From assembly GCA_016208715.1 (NCBI GenBank), contig JACQXV010000242.1:1-38692 (forward strand): 38,692 nt of DNA, in the 5' to 3' direction. The position numbers and the translations under genes were made by a program. Shown here in pieces: positions 23,821-31,632 of the stretch. Below the pieces are notes generated by a model. It was not told the origin of the DNA. It worked only from the letters and a program-made list of their open reading frames with translations, and did not search any database. The DNA comes from Candidatus Woesearchaeota archaeon (GTDB lineage Archaea; Nanobdellota; Nanobdellia; Woesearchaeales; UBA11576). Numbering within the stretch: position 1 is the first letter of the stretch; each line of letters opens with the position of its first letter.

Positions 23821-23829
23821 GTGCTGATA
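23821..23829. repeat. Target duplication (right) of composite MITE
   Basis: GTGCTGATA, identical to 23516-23524. Confidence 0.9.
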
Positions 23830-23955
23830 CTAGTGTTTTTAAATGAATTAGAAAGGTTTCGTCATTTTACCGAAATCTTTTTAAGGCAACCATTATGTAA
23901 ACAGGTCATCTTGCTTATAGATAGATATAGATAGATATCTGGTTTGGGTGTCTTC

Positions 23956-25467
23956 ATGAAGTGCCTCCTCATCAATCCTCCTTGGCCCGGAAAAGGGTAC
24001 GGTACCCGTTCTCAGAACCGGATTATCAAGCACCGGGCGGATAAATTCTTGCAGTATCCTCTGTTCATGTCCTATGCTGCTTCAAACTTGCGTGAGAACG
24101 GTCACGATGTGACCTGGTATGATGCGGTCATCAAGGAAGTTGGGCTTGAGGAGACCTTGAAATGGATGCGGCCCCTGCAGTTTGACATGATCATGATGGA
24201 GACCACCACTCCTTCAATTCTTGCTGATTTTGATTTCATGCGAAAGGTGAAGGGGCAGTTCCCGAACATCTTCCTGATTGCTGTTGGCCAGCACGTGACA
24301 GCTATGCCTGTGCAATCGCTGCAGGAATGTGCCGCCATTGATGTTGTCATAAAAGGAGAATTCGATCCATGGGTTTCAGAAGTCCTTGCGAATAAGGCAG
24401 ACTTGTCAAAAGTTTCTGGAATCGCGTTTCGCAAAGGCGCCGAAGTATTTGATGGCGGTCCAGTGCGATGGGAGAAGGATCTTGACAAGCTTCCATTCCC
24501 GGCGCGCGACATTGTGCCGATCAACGACTACGGCGAAGCGTGGTACAACGTGCGTCCCTTCACAACAGTGCAGACCACGCGGGGTTGTCCTCAAAGTTGC
24601 ACGTTCTGCATCTCAAACAACGTGATGGAGGGGCGCATGTGGAGAACACGGTCTATTCCCAATGTCATCGCAGAGATCAAGGAATTGGTTGAATTCTATT
24701 GCGTGAAGGAGATAAATATTGACGACCCGACGTTCACGATACGCCCTGAGCGGGCGATTGAGTTCTGCAAAGCATTGCACGAGAGCGATATCAAGCTGCT
24801 GTGGACGGCGAATGCGCGTTTTGATACCATCACTCGCGACCAGGAGCTCGGGCATGAAATGCTTGAGTGGATGTGCAAGTCTGGCTGTAAGATGCTGAGG
24901 TTTGGAGTAGAGGCGTCCACTCCCGAAGTTCTTAAGGCAATCAAGAAGAACCTCACACTCGACCAGATCCGCGAGGGTGTGAAGATGGTCAAGAAGCACA
25001 AGATTCTCTGCCTGTGCGGTTTCATGTTCGGTTTCTGGAGCGATTCCAAGGAGTCGATCCAGGCGAATCTTGACTTTGTCAAGGAGATAAAGCCTGATGT
25101 CATGCAGACGAGCATCGCGCTGCCGTTCCCAGGGACCCCCCTGTACGAAGAGGCGAAGGCGATGGGCAAGCTAAATGCAAAACAGTGGAGCGACTTTGAC
25201 ATGACGCACGGAGTTCTGATGCAGACAGTAGATATGGATAAAGAATACTTGGAAGGCATACTAAAGAAGATGTATTCAGATTTCTACTTTCGTCCAAGCT
25301 TCTACTGGCAGACGTTGCGCAACATCCGACGTTGGTCGGACATCCCTCGTCTATACCGCAGTCTTAAGACGCTGATTGCGACTCAGGAATTCTACAGCGA
25401 GGACATTGAGAAAGGACGGGTAGTGGACAGCAAGGAGTCGAAGGTGCCTGTGGTGTCATCCTCGTGA
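23956..25467 (+). CDS. B12-binding-domain radical SAM protein (class B type)
   Basis: A 503-residue enzyme: an N-terminal cobalamin-binding-type domain (residues 1-150, CLLINPPWPGKGYG, FLIAVGQHVTAMP) and a radical SAM domain with CPQSCTFC (C211, C215, C218), followed by GVEASTPEVLKAIKKN and SIALPFPGTPLYEEA. The DxHxxG motif for base-off cobalamin is missing, as is common in this class. Such proteins methylate or rearrange unactivated carbons of lipids, sugars or antibiotics; the substrate here is unknown. ATG 23956 is chosen because GGGTG lies 5 nt upstream; a TTG at 23944 is less likely. Position between UDP-xylose and glycosyltransferase genes suggests a surface glycan or lipid substrate (inference). 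Confidence 0.88.
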   Translation: MKCLLINPPWPGKGYGTRSQNRIIKHRADKFLQYPLFMSYAASNLRENGHDVTWYDAVIKEVGLEETLKWMRPLQFDMIMMETTTPSILADFDFMRKVKGQFPNIFLIAVGQHVTAMPVQSLQECAAIDVVIKGEFDPWVSEVLANKADLSKVSGIAFRKGAEVFDGGPVRWEKDLDKLPFPARDIVPINDYGEAWYNVRPFTTVQTTRGCPQSCTFCISNNVMEGRMWRTRSIPNVIAEIKELVEFYCVKEINIDDPTFTIRPERAIEFCKALHESDIKLLWTANARFDTITRDQELGHEMLEWMCKSGCKMLRFGVEASTPEVLKAIKKNLTLDQIREGVKMVKKHKILCLCGFMFGFWSDSKESIQANLDFVKEIKPDVMQTSIALPFPGTPLYEEAKAMGKLNAKQWSDFDMTHGVLMQTVDMDKEYLEGILKKMYSDFYFRPSFYWQTLRNIRRWSDIPRLYRSLKTLIATQEFYSEDIEKGRVVDSKESKVPVVSSS

Positions 25468-25475
25468 TGAACAAC

Positions 25476-25498
25476 ACGCGCGCATTGTCGCGCGTTTT
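25476..25498 (+). terminator. Hairpin with T-run after the radical SAM gene
   Basis: ACGCGCG and CGCGCGT pair across CATTGT and are followed by TTT. It lies just after the stop at 25467 and before the GT2 start, so it may terminate or attenuate transcription between them. Confidence 0.45.
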
Positions 25499-25513
25499 GC
25501 TTGTGTCGTTCCC

Positions 25514-26302
25514 ATGAAACCGAAAATCTCTGTGGCAATTCCAGTATACAATGATGCAAAGCGGCTGGAGAGGACCCTGAAGTCGCTGCAGGAGCAGACG
25601 TTCAAGGACTTTGAGATGATTGTTGTCGATGACTGTTCTCCAGATAATAGTTTTGAAGTGGCAAAGCGTTATACGTCTATGGCGCTGCGTCAGAAAAAGA
25701 ACGGCGGTCCGGCGAAGGCGAGGAACCGTGCAATCCTGAAGGCGCGCGGGGACATCATAGCCTTCACTGATTCTGACGTTGTTGTGACAAAGAATTGGCT
25801 CAAGACAATTGTGGAAACATTCGGAAAGAATCCCAAGGTCGGCGTGTTGATGGGAAATACGAAGATTCGTCCGGCCGGGTATATCGGCGATTCAATTTCA
25901 GAATTGGGTTTTCCCGGCGGTGCAAATGCTGGTTTTGAAAACCTGTGGCGCGTTGACAAGAATGGTTTTACTGACCACATAACGAGCTGTAATTTCGCTG
26001 CACGCAGATCGGTGTTTGACAAGTATGGAGGATTCGATGAGAGCTTTCCACTCGCAGGCGGAGAGGACCCGGAACTGTCATTGCGTCTTTTCAAGAAGGG
26101 CATCAAGATCAAGTACTGCCCTGACATCCTTGTGTACCATGACGCCCGCACGAGCTTATGCTCATTCTGGAAATGGGGCGTCTACCGCGGGCGATCGAAT
26201 TACTATTTTAAGCAGCGGGTGAAGGATGTCGGAGGCTTCATCAAACTGCGGCGCGGGCAACGAAGGAGTTTAACGAGCGTCTTGCAAAGAAACATGATGT
26301 GA
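25514..26302 (+). CDS. Family 2 glycosyltransferase
   Basis: A 262-residue GT-A enzyme: ISVAIPVYNDAKRLERTLKSL, the nucleotide-binding VVDDCSPDNS, the metal-binding FTDSDV (near residue 87) and the acceptor/base region FPLAGGEDPELSLRLFKKG. It transfers a sugar from a nucleotide donor, probably in surface glycan assembly. The last 25 residues (from about GGFIKLRRGQ) are not typical: in a shifted frame the same DNA continues the N-terminal part of the next protein, a GT4, so the original C-terminus seems replaced at about 26240. It overlaps the GT4 start by 4 nt. Confidence 0.88.
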   Translation: MKPKISVAIPVYNDAKRLERTLKSLQEQTFKDFEMIVVDDCSPDNSFEVAKRYTSMALRQKKNGGPAKARNRAILKARGDIIAFTDSDVVVTKNWLKTIVETFGKNPKVGVLMGNTKIRPAGYIGDSISELGFPGGANAGFENLWRVDKNGFTDHITSCNFAARRSVFDKYGGFDESFPLAGGEDPELSLRLFKKGIKIKYCPDILVYHDARTSLCSFWKWGVYRGRSNYYFKQRVKDVGGFIKLRRGQRRSLTSVLQRNMM

Positions 26303-27390
26303 CGGTGATAACCGGCTCATTTCCTGGCGCCCGAAACAAAGTCATCAACGGTGTGAGATACGTTCGGGCCGGCAGAGCCAGATCATATTTTCTCAGCAGG
26401 ATGTTGTTCACGCTTGTAGCAGGAAGAATCGCGTCCCATCTGGAGAAGGACTTGGTAGTCGATGATTTTTCGCCATTTTCGCCATCTTTTTCATTTGTCA
26501 ATGCGGAAAAACCGGTTCTTTGTGTTCTGAGAAATTTCTTTAGAGAGGAGGTTAAAAAGAAACACCCGTTTATCGGGCCAGCCATTCAGCAAATAGAACT
26601 GTTCTGTTTACGAAAGTATGATAATTTCTTGGTTTTCTCACCTAGCATGGAGAAGGTACTGAAAAGATTCCTTGACACAAAAAAAGTCAAGAAGAAAATT
26701 TTTCGGCTTTTTAGGGGGATTGAACTTTCATCGTATCTTTCATCGTATACGGAAGTTAAGCAAAGACCCGCATTCCGAAAAACAAAACAGGGCAAGGGAG
26801 ACTACGTTCTCTTTTTAGGGAGGGTCGAGATGTATCAAAAAGGAATTGACATCCTCTTGGAAGGTTACCTGTTGTTTCGTAAAAATCTTCAAAAACAGGG
26901 GAAGCCTGCTCCGAAATTGTTGATCGCGGGCAATGCTTCTTCACAGGAACAAGAGAAGATACAAACTCTGGTCAAGGAACGTGGACTTGAGTCGGACGTG
27001 TGTTTAGTCGGAAGGGTTGAGGGTCAAAAGAAGGTGCGTCTTTTGCAAGAGTCGCTCTTTGTCGTCATGCCATCGCGGTATGAATCATGGGGCGCGGTTG
27101 CGATTGAAGCTGCTGCTGCTGGAAAAGCGGTGATCGGGTCTGACATTGATGGTCTGCGGGATGCGATTGTGAACAATAGCACCGGGTTGCTCTTTGAGCT
27201 TGGAAAAGCGATTCCGGCTTCGGCACAGCATTTGTCTGCAAAGATGCTTCAACTTTACAACAATCCAGCCTTGCGTAAAGAATTAGAACAAAAGGCAATC
27301 AAACGATCGACCGATTTTGACTGGTCAAAGGTGCTTAAACAACAGGAAGCGCTGTATGCGCGTGTATCTCGAACCTCACTTCGACCCTAA
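26299..27390 (+). CDS. Family 4 glycosyltransferase, N-terminally shortened
   Basis: A 363-residue GT-B enzyme. The C-terminal donor domain is complete: FLGRVEMYQKGIDILLEGY, LLIAGNASSQEQEK and the E-x7-E motif PSRYESWGAVAIEAAAAGKAV. The N-terminus begins inside the fold at MTVITGSFPGA; the first strand and its Gly-Gly loop are missing. Reading the same frame upstream of the GTG gives TAARATKEFNERLAKKHDVT, which looks like the lost helix, so the gene was probably fused by deletion into the GT2 gene. Start GTG overlaps the GT2 stop (GTGA). Activity is doubtful. Confidence 0.8.
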   Translation: MTVITGSFPGARNKVINGVRYVRAGRARSYFLSRMLFTLVAGRIASHLEKDLVVDDFSPFSPSFSFVNAEKPVLCVLRNFFREEVKKKHPFIGPAIQQIELFCLRKYDNFLVFSPSMEKVLKRFLDTKKVKKKIFRLFRGIELSSYLSSYTEVKQRPAFRKTKQGKGDYVLFLGRVEMYQKGIDILLEGYLLFRKNLQKQGKPAPKLLIAGNASSQEQEKIQTLVKERGLESDVCLVGRVEGQKKVRLLQESLFVVMPSRYESWGAVAIEAAAAGKAVIGSDIDGLRDAIVNNSTGLLFELGKAIPASAQHLSAKMLQLYNNPALRKELEQKAIKRSTDFDWSKVLKQQEALYARVSRTSLRP

Positions 27391-27421
27391 CTTCGCCACA
27401 TCGAGCATGGCTGGCACAACG

Positions 27422-27444
27422 GGTACCTTTCATAAAAAAGGTAT
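27422..27444 (+). terminator. Hairpin downstream of the GT4 gene
   Basis: GTACCTTT and AAAAGGTA pair across a short A-rich loop (CATAA). Lies 30 bp after the stop of the GT4 gene. Confidence 0.4.
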
Positions 27445-27617
27445 TTATTTAGCGGGCTATGTCCCGAATCTCGCTACGCTCAGCCGCTGCCACCATGCGA
27501 GTTGCAGCTATCACGTAGTGTCGCACGATTCTGGGTTCGGTACGCGGCTTAACGTCCACAGCGACTTACACGGCGAGCGTCGTGCCGGTGCTGTGACGGG
27601 AGTAGCTAAACAAAAAC
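27441..27617 (+). repeat. Hybrid family A/B element
   Basis: Outer ends are family A (GTATTTATTTAGC at 27441, GCTAAACAAAAAC at 27605-27617) and the right half is family A (TCGCACGATTCTGGG, GGCGAGCGTCGTG). Directly inside the left end is a family B terminus, GGCTATGTCCCGAATCTCGC, in inverted sense to the other B copies. This looks like recombination between the two families or a B insertion later trimmed. Confidence 0.7.
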
Positions 27618-27663
27618 GTTTTTGTTAAATGCGCTGAAATTCTCCCGGTCGTTGCTATGCTCA

Positions 27664-27900
27664 CACAACAATATTCCACCAGTGTCATAAAAATCCGCCG
27701 AAAGCGCCCTACCTCTGGCTAAAGCCCGAGGCTTGACGGGCACTTTCTTTGACTGCGGATTTTTAGGACGCCAAAAAAGAGCCAACGCCCTAAAGGGCGG
27801 GGCTATCTTTTTTGAGCGTTTCGCTGGTGGTTTCATGCGCGCCCGCTGATCCTGGAATATTGTTGTGCTCAAAAACCACCGGTCACAGACCGGTGGTTTT
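27664..27900. other. Highly structured non-coding region (candidate RNA or element)
   Basis: A 15-bp perfect inverted repeat, CACAACAATATTCCA (27664-27678) and its complement (27853-27867), encloses successive hairpins. First a rod of about 76 nt: AAAAATCCGC/GCGGATTTTT (27689-27698, 27755-27764), then GAAAGcGCCC/GGGCaCTTTC, then CCTCtGGCT/AGCCcGAGG. Second, 27772-27814: CAAAAAAGA/TCTTTTTTG, GCC/GGC and CGCCC/GGGCG around TAAA. Third, a small AGCG/CGCT. Outside the repeat a 13-bp perfect hairpin AAAACCACCGGTC-aca-GACCGGTGGTTTT (27872-27900) ends in four Ts, like a terminator. No frame of interest. The second hairpin recalls IS605-type ends. Function unknown. Confidence 0.65.
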
Positions 27901-27942
27901 CGACATCTGCGAACGTAAGTGAGCCATAAGCAAAACAATGGC

Positions 27943-27985
27943 GGAAACCGGCATTGGGAGATGCCGAGTTTCCTATGACGAGGAA
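27943..27985 (+). repeat. 43-bp inverted repeat, left copy
   Basis: 42 of 43 bases match the reverse complement of 32996-33038. It contains a hairpin, GGAAAC-CGGCAT-tgggag-ATGCCG-a-GTTTCC, followed by the non-palindromic TATGACGAGGAA that gives the copy its direction. The pair encloses 28.1-32.8 kb. Confidence 0.9.
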
Positions 27986-28124
27986 TGATTGTCAAAAGCT
28001 CGCGACCACTACAGGTTGCACATACTCCCTTAAGGTGATAGGAGCTACGCTCTTATCAGTGCTAAGTAATGAAGAGTTCAAGTGGCGAAGTGAATGCGCC
28101 GAGAATTAAACACTGGGAATCAAA

Positions 28125-29549
28125 TTAATATTGTTTAAGATATTTAAAGAAAAGCTTTGTTGTGAATCCGTTTTTAAGTGCTGAAAAAATTGCAAGTTCG
28201 TAGGGAAAAGTGAAATTCTTGTTTTTCCAGCGATATTCTTCGAGCGCTTTGATTGGAAGTGTGATTATACTATTTTTCATTTGCCCTAACTGCACCATGA
28301 GATTAAATTTTTCGAACAGCGGCCTTTGGTCTTCCGGGACCCAGGGGAGGCTGCACTTGAATCGGGCAAGTTTTTCCCCCCATTCTCTGGTAGTTTGTGG
28401 AGGCTCAAACCCATACTTCAGTGCGGTGTCGTAGAGCGGCGTGCCGGGATAGGGGGTGAACACTTTCGGGCCGTCGAGGTTTACATTGTTGTACGTTTTA
28501 TGAAGGTAATACATGAAATCAAAATTCTGTTTCCGGTCGTCATCAGTGTCGAACGGGAATGCAGTCATAAATGAGAGCGTGACGCGAATTCCATACTGGT
28601 GACACAACCGCACCGCATTTTCTACCTGCTCCTTCGTAGCGTCTTTATGAATGAGTTCAAGAATTCTTGCAGAGCCATTTTCGGCACCGATGAACACCTC
28701 AAAGCACCGCGTTTCCTTGAGTTCTTTTACAAATTCTTCATTGAAGCAATCAGCCCTGATCTCAGCCCAATAGGGAACGCCCAGCCTGCGGACGATGTCG
28801 AAAGCGCGTTTCTTGTTGACGAAGAAATAGTCATCGAAAATATACACTGCATCCAGATTGAACTTCCTTATTTGTTGGATGTCATAGTCTATGGAGTCGA
28901 CAGATTGGCCGCGCCATCTTCTATTGTTCACTGCGACGTTGTAGCAGAATGCGCAGCGGTACGGACACCCTCTTGAAGTCATGAAAGGCAATGTGCGTGC
29001 ATAGTTGTCCCGCTTGAAGATGTATTCTTCTGCATTGATGTCATCCCAGCACATGTTATATTGGTCTATTTCGGTGAAAGGCGACACGTTTTTCACGATG
29101 GTCTTGTGGCCTTTTCGGTACGCTATTCCTTCAAGGTAGTCGATGTTGCCGTTTGTTTCCAGAGTTTTGATCAACGCGGGCAGTGTTTCTTCGCCTTCGC
29201 GCAGGATTACATAATCAATGAATTCGTCCTTTAACGTAACTTCAGGAAGGATTGTCGGATGAAGTCCGCCCCACACAGTTATCTTTCCCATGTCTTTGAC
29301 TGCTTTCGTAGCTTCAAGACTTTGCCAGACTGAGGGCGCAGTGATCACTGAGAATGTTACAAGGAAGCTGTCTTGAGATTCTCTTTTAATCTCTTCCAAA
29401 AATTTGTTGCTCCAGACCTTATGAAGTATTTTCGGCTTGTACCCTTTTTTCTTAAGAGAGTCTGCGATGTACATGAAGCCAAATGGAGGATACCGGTGGT
29501 GCTCATCGGGATCGTCAATTTTCACTAATAGAATTTTTTTCATTACCAT
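28125..29549 (-). CDS. B12-binding-domain radical SAM protein
   Basis: A 474-residue protein: N-terminal cobalamin-binding-type domain (KKILLVKIDDPDEH, PPFGFMYIADSLKKKGY, ITVWGGLHPTILPE) and radical SAM domain with CPYRCAFC (C195, C199, C202), IFDDYFFVNKKRAFD, FIGAENGSARILELI and FTPYPGTPLYD. It belongs to the same broad class as 23956-25467 but is not a close copy. Substrate unknown. The ferredoxin gene begins the same operon 12 bp upstream and could reduce its cluster. ATG 29549 and 29543 are both possible starts. No downstream partner before the intergenic hairpin region. Confidence 0.88.
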   Translation of the reverse strand: MVMKKILLVKIDDPDEHHRYPPFGFMYIADSLKKKGYKPKILHKVWSNKFLEEIKRESQDSFLVTFSVITAPSVWQSLEATKAVKDMGKITVWGGLHPTILPEVTLKDEFIDYVILREGEETLPALIKTLETNGNIDYLEGIAYRKGHKTIVKNVSPFTEIDQYNMCWDDINAEEYIFKRDNYARTLPFMTSRGCPYRCAFCYNVAVNNRRWRGQSVDSIDYDIQQIRKFNLDAVYIFDDYFFVNKKRAFDIVRRLGVPYWAEIRADCFNEEFVKELKETRCFEVFIGAENGSARILELIHKDATKEQVENAVRLCHQYGIRVTLSFMTAFPFDTDDDRKQNFDFMYYLHKTYNNVNLDGPKVFTPYPGTPLYDTALKYGFEPPQTTREWGEKLARFKCSLPWVPEDQRPLFEKFNLMVQLGQMKNSIITLPIKALEEYRWKNKNFTFPYELAIFSALKNGFTTKLFFKYLKQY

Positions 29550-29561
29550 GGCACGTTTATT

Positions 29562-29828
29562 CTAAATAATTTGTTTATTTGAACTTTTTTCTTTAATGTG
29601 GATGACTTTTACAGGACAGACTTCGGCGGCCTCTTTGTTTAGTTTGAATTGTTCATCATCAATGTCTCTCTGGGAGCCGCCATCCGGAAGAAACTCGCCA
29701 TCAATGATGAACGATTTATTGGTTTCATCATTCATTTTCCAATGCTTTGGATTGATTGACGCGCAGGCGCCGCAACCAATGCAGTTGGGCTGGTCGTGTA
29801 TGAGGACGAATCGGCGTGTATTGGCCAT
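29562..29828 (-). CDS. Single-cluster [4Fe-4S] ferredoxin
   Basis: An 88-residue ferredoxin with CIGCGAC (C16, C19, C22) and the distal C70 in EVCPVKVIHI. Same architecture as 19082-19336, with the N-terminal HDQPNCIGCGACASINP resembling that protein's HDRPACIGCGACAAVAP, so the two are paralogues. It precedes the radical SAM/B12 gene by 12 bp, which points to a dedicated electron donor for reducing the SAM cluster or the cobalamin (inference). Confidence 0.92.
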   Translation of the reverse strand: MANTRRFVLIHDQPNCIGCGACASINPKHWKMNDETNKSFIIDGEFLPDGGSQRDIDDEQFKLNKEAAEVCPVKVIHIKEKSSNKQII

Positions 29829-30181
29829 GTTGTATACCGTGCATAAAATAGTGCATAGAATACGGTGGGCGCCAAGTCAATTTATAAAGCTTTCCGTGTT
29901 CGGGGCTCTGTCCGGAATTGTACCGCTGCCACCCCGCGAGCTGAAACGATAAACAGGTTGCTTAAACATACTCTCGGCGACAATATGACCAGCACATTCA
30001 CCGCGAGCGGTGCAGCGGTAGAGCGTAAGCGAGATGCGGGACAGGGCCAGTGTCATTAGAAAAATATAAAAATAGTCTGTTTTTGTTCCATTTTGACGGT
30101 GTTGGTTAATCTATTTTTGACAACGATCTTTTCTTATCCTTGTTGTTCGCATATTAATATTATTCAAATAGGTAATGAACG
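29829..30181. other. Divergent intergenic region with family B MITE
   Basis: Carries promoters for the ferredoxin operon (minus; TTTATAAAGC at 29881 is TATA-like on either strand) and the MBOAT gene (plus; AT-rich CATATTAATATTATTC at about 30150-30165). The family B copy at 29904-30048 lies between them. Confidence 0.5.
29904..30048 (+). mobile_element. Family B MITE, short form (145 bp)
   Basis: Ends GGCTCTGTCCGGAATTGTAC and GAGATGCGGGACAGGGCC. The interior (GACAATATGACCAGCACATT, CACCGCGAGCGGTGCAGCGG) matches 36151-36293 and has no family A insert. No clear target duplication: CGTGTTCGG on the left, AGTGTCATT on the right. Confidence 0.85.
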
Positions 30182-31624
30182 ATGCTCTTTAATTCACTTG
30201 CTTTTCTCATATTCTTTCCTGTTGTCACGGGACTCTACTTTATAGTTCCTCACCGTTTTCGCTGGTTTTTGCTTTTGGCGGCCAGTTCTTTTTTCTATAT
30301 GTCTTTTATTCCAGTATATATCCTGATTCTGGCGCTTCTGATCGTTATTGATTTTTTTGCCGGAGTTTTTATCGAAGATTCAGCACAAAAAAGAAGAAAG
30401 CTTTTCTTTTTGATTGCAAGTTTAATATCCACGTGTGCCGTTCTTTTTGTTTTTAAGTATTTTAATTTTTTTAACGCAAACTTCGCGTACATTGCAGAAT
30501 TTCTTCATTGGAACTATTCTATTGAAAGTCTGAAGATTATTTTGCCGATCGGTTTATCATTTCATACGTTTCAGAGTCTGAGTTATGTCATAGAGGTATA
30601 TAGAGGAAGACAGAAGGCCGAAAGAAATTTTGGGATCTATGCGCTCTACGTCATGTTCTATCCGCAACTTGTGGCGGGGCCGATCGAGAGGCCGCAGAAT
30701 CTTCTACACCAGTTTTACGAAGAGCACTATTTCGATTATAAACGGGTTGTTGACGGGCTGCGGTTGATGCTGTGGGGGTTGTTCAAGAAGATAGTGATAG
30801 CGGATAACATCGCTGTTGTTGTGAATACTGTGTACAATAATCCAACGAATTACTCAGGAATTCCCCTGATCATGGCAACAGTTCTATTTGCCTTCCAGAT
30901 ATTCTGTGATTTCTCCGGTTACTCCGACATAGCGATCGGCTCTGCTCAGGTTATGGGGTTTAAACTGATGAAAAATTTCGACAGGCCATATTTCGCAAAA
31001 TCCGTGTCTGAATTCTGGAGAAGATGGCACATCTCATTATCTACCTGGTTTAAGGATTATGTTTACATTTCTCTTGGAGGAAGCAGAGTGTCTTTGCTGA
31101 GAAAGTATTTCAACGTGTTTGTTGTTTTTTTAATAAGTGGTTTCTGGCATGGCGCTAATTGGACGTTCATCATCTGGGGGAGTTTGCACGGACTTTATCT
31201 GCTTATTTCGTTGACAACTGCGTCTTTAAGAGAAAGGGTGAGCGACAAGCTCGGATTGGGCAAAATTCCGAAGTTTCGTGATATGGCAAGGATTGGAATA
31301 ACTTTTTCATTAGTTGCAGTCGGATGGGTTTTTTTTAGGGCAAACTCGCTTTCTGACGCTTGGTATATCATTACGCATTTATTCGCTAACTTAAGCCTGA
31401 ATCTTGCTGGAATAAAAATAGGCACGAACTGGAATGGGCTCTTGATCATTGTTGGGTCTATCTTCTTTATGGAGTTTGTTCATGTCCTGCAAGAGTACAT
31501 CCGCATCAAAGAGTTTTTCTCAGACAGGTCTCTTTGGATACGTTGGTCTGTTTATTTTGTGCTCGTTTGGGCAATAATACTTTTAGGAGCGAAGAGTACA
31601 GATTTCATTTATTTCCAGTTTTAG
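30182..31624 (+). CDS. MBOAT-family O-acyltransferase (AlgI/DltB-like)
   Basis: A 480-residue polytopic membrane protein with about 10-12 hydrophobic segments. AlgI hallmarks: GLSFHTFQSLSYVIEVYRG, FYPQLVAGPIERP, FQIFCDFSGYSDIAIG, FWRRWHISLSTWFKDYVYI (H283) and the catalytic FWHGANW (H323). It moves an acyl group, usually acetyl, across the membrane for O-acetylation of a surface polysaccharide. It is followed 9 bp later by an AlgJ/AlgX-like SGNH protein, the usual acceptor-side partner. Rare but known in archaea; probably acquired with the partner. No ribosome binding site is obvious. Confidence 0.93.
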   Translation: MLFNSLAFLIFFPVVTGLYFIVPHRFRWFLLLAASSFFYMSFIPVYILILALLIVIDFFAGVFIEDSAQKRRKLFFLIASLISTCAVLFVFKYFNFFNANFAYIAEFLHWNYSIESLKIILPIGLSFHTFQSLSYVIEVYRGRQKAERNFGIYALYVMFYPQLVAGPIERPQNLLHQFYEEHYFDYKRVVDGLRLMLWGLFKKIVIADNIAVVVNTVYNNPTNYSGIPLIMATVLFAFQIFCDFSGYSDIAIGSAQVMGFKLMKNFDRPYFAKSVSEFWRRWHISLSTWFKDYVYISLGGSRVSLLRKYFNVFVVFLISGFWHGANWTFIIWGSLHGLYLLISLTTASLRERVSDKLGLGKIPKFRDMARIGITFSLVAVGWVFFRANSLSDAWYIITHLFANLSLNLAGIKIGTNWNGLLIIVGSIFFMEFVHVLQEYIRIKEFFSDRSLWIRWSVYFVLVWAIILLGAKSTDFIYFQF

Positions 31625-31632
31625 GTGCGTCA

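Larger units (their letters stand above)
23507..23955. other. Intergenic region holding a composite MITE
   Basis: 23525-23820 is the family B plus A composite with a perfect target duplication. After it, 23830-23915 has no clear signal apart from CTTTTTAAGG at about 23878, a possible TATA box. A short tandem repeat (TAGATAGATA, twice) fills about 23917-23938. GGGTG at 23946-23950 is the ribosome binding site of the next gene. Confidence 0.6.
27391..28124. other. Intergenic region: terminator, hybrid repeat and structured element
   Basis: No gene is supported in these 734 bases. Order: hairpin after the GT4 gene (27422-27444), hybrid family A/B repeat (27441-27617), a chain of hairpins (27664-27900), the left 43-bp inverted repeat (27943-27985), GTCAAAAGCTCGCGACCACT at 27991 (related to 33933), and about 100 bases without clear signal before the convergent radical SAM gene. 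Confidence 0.6.
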
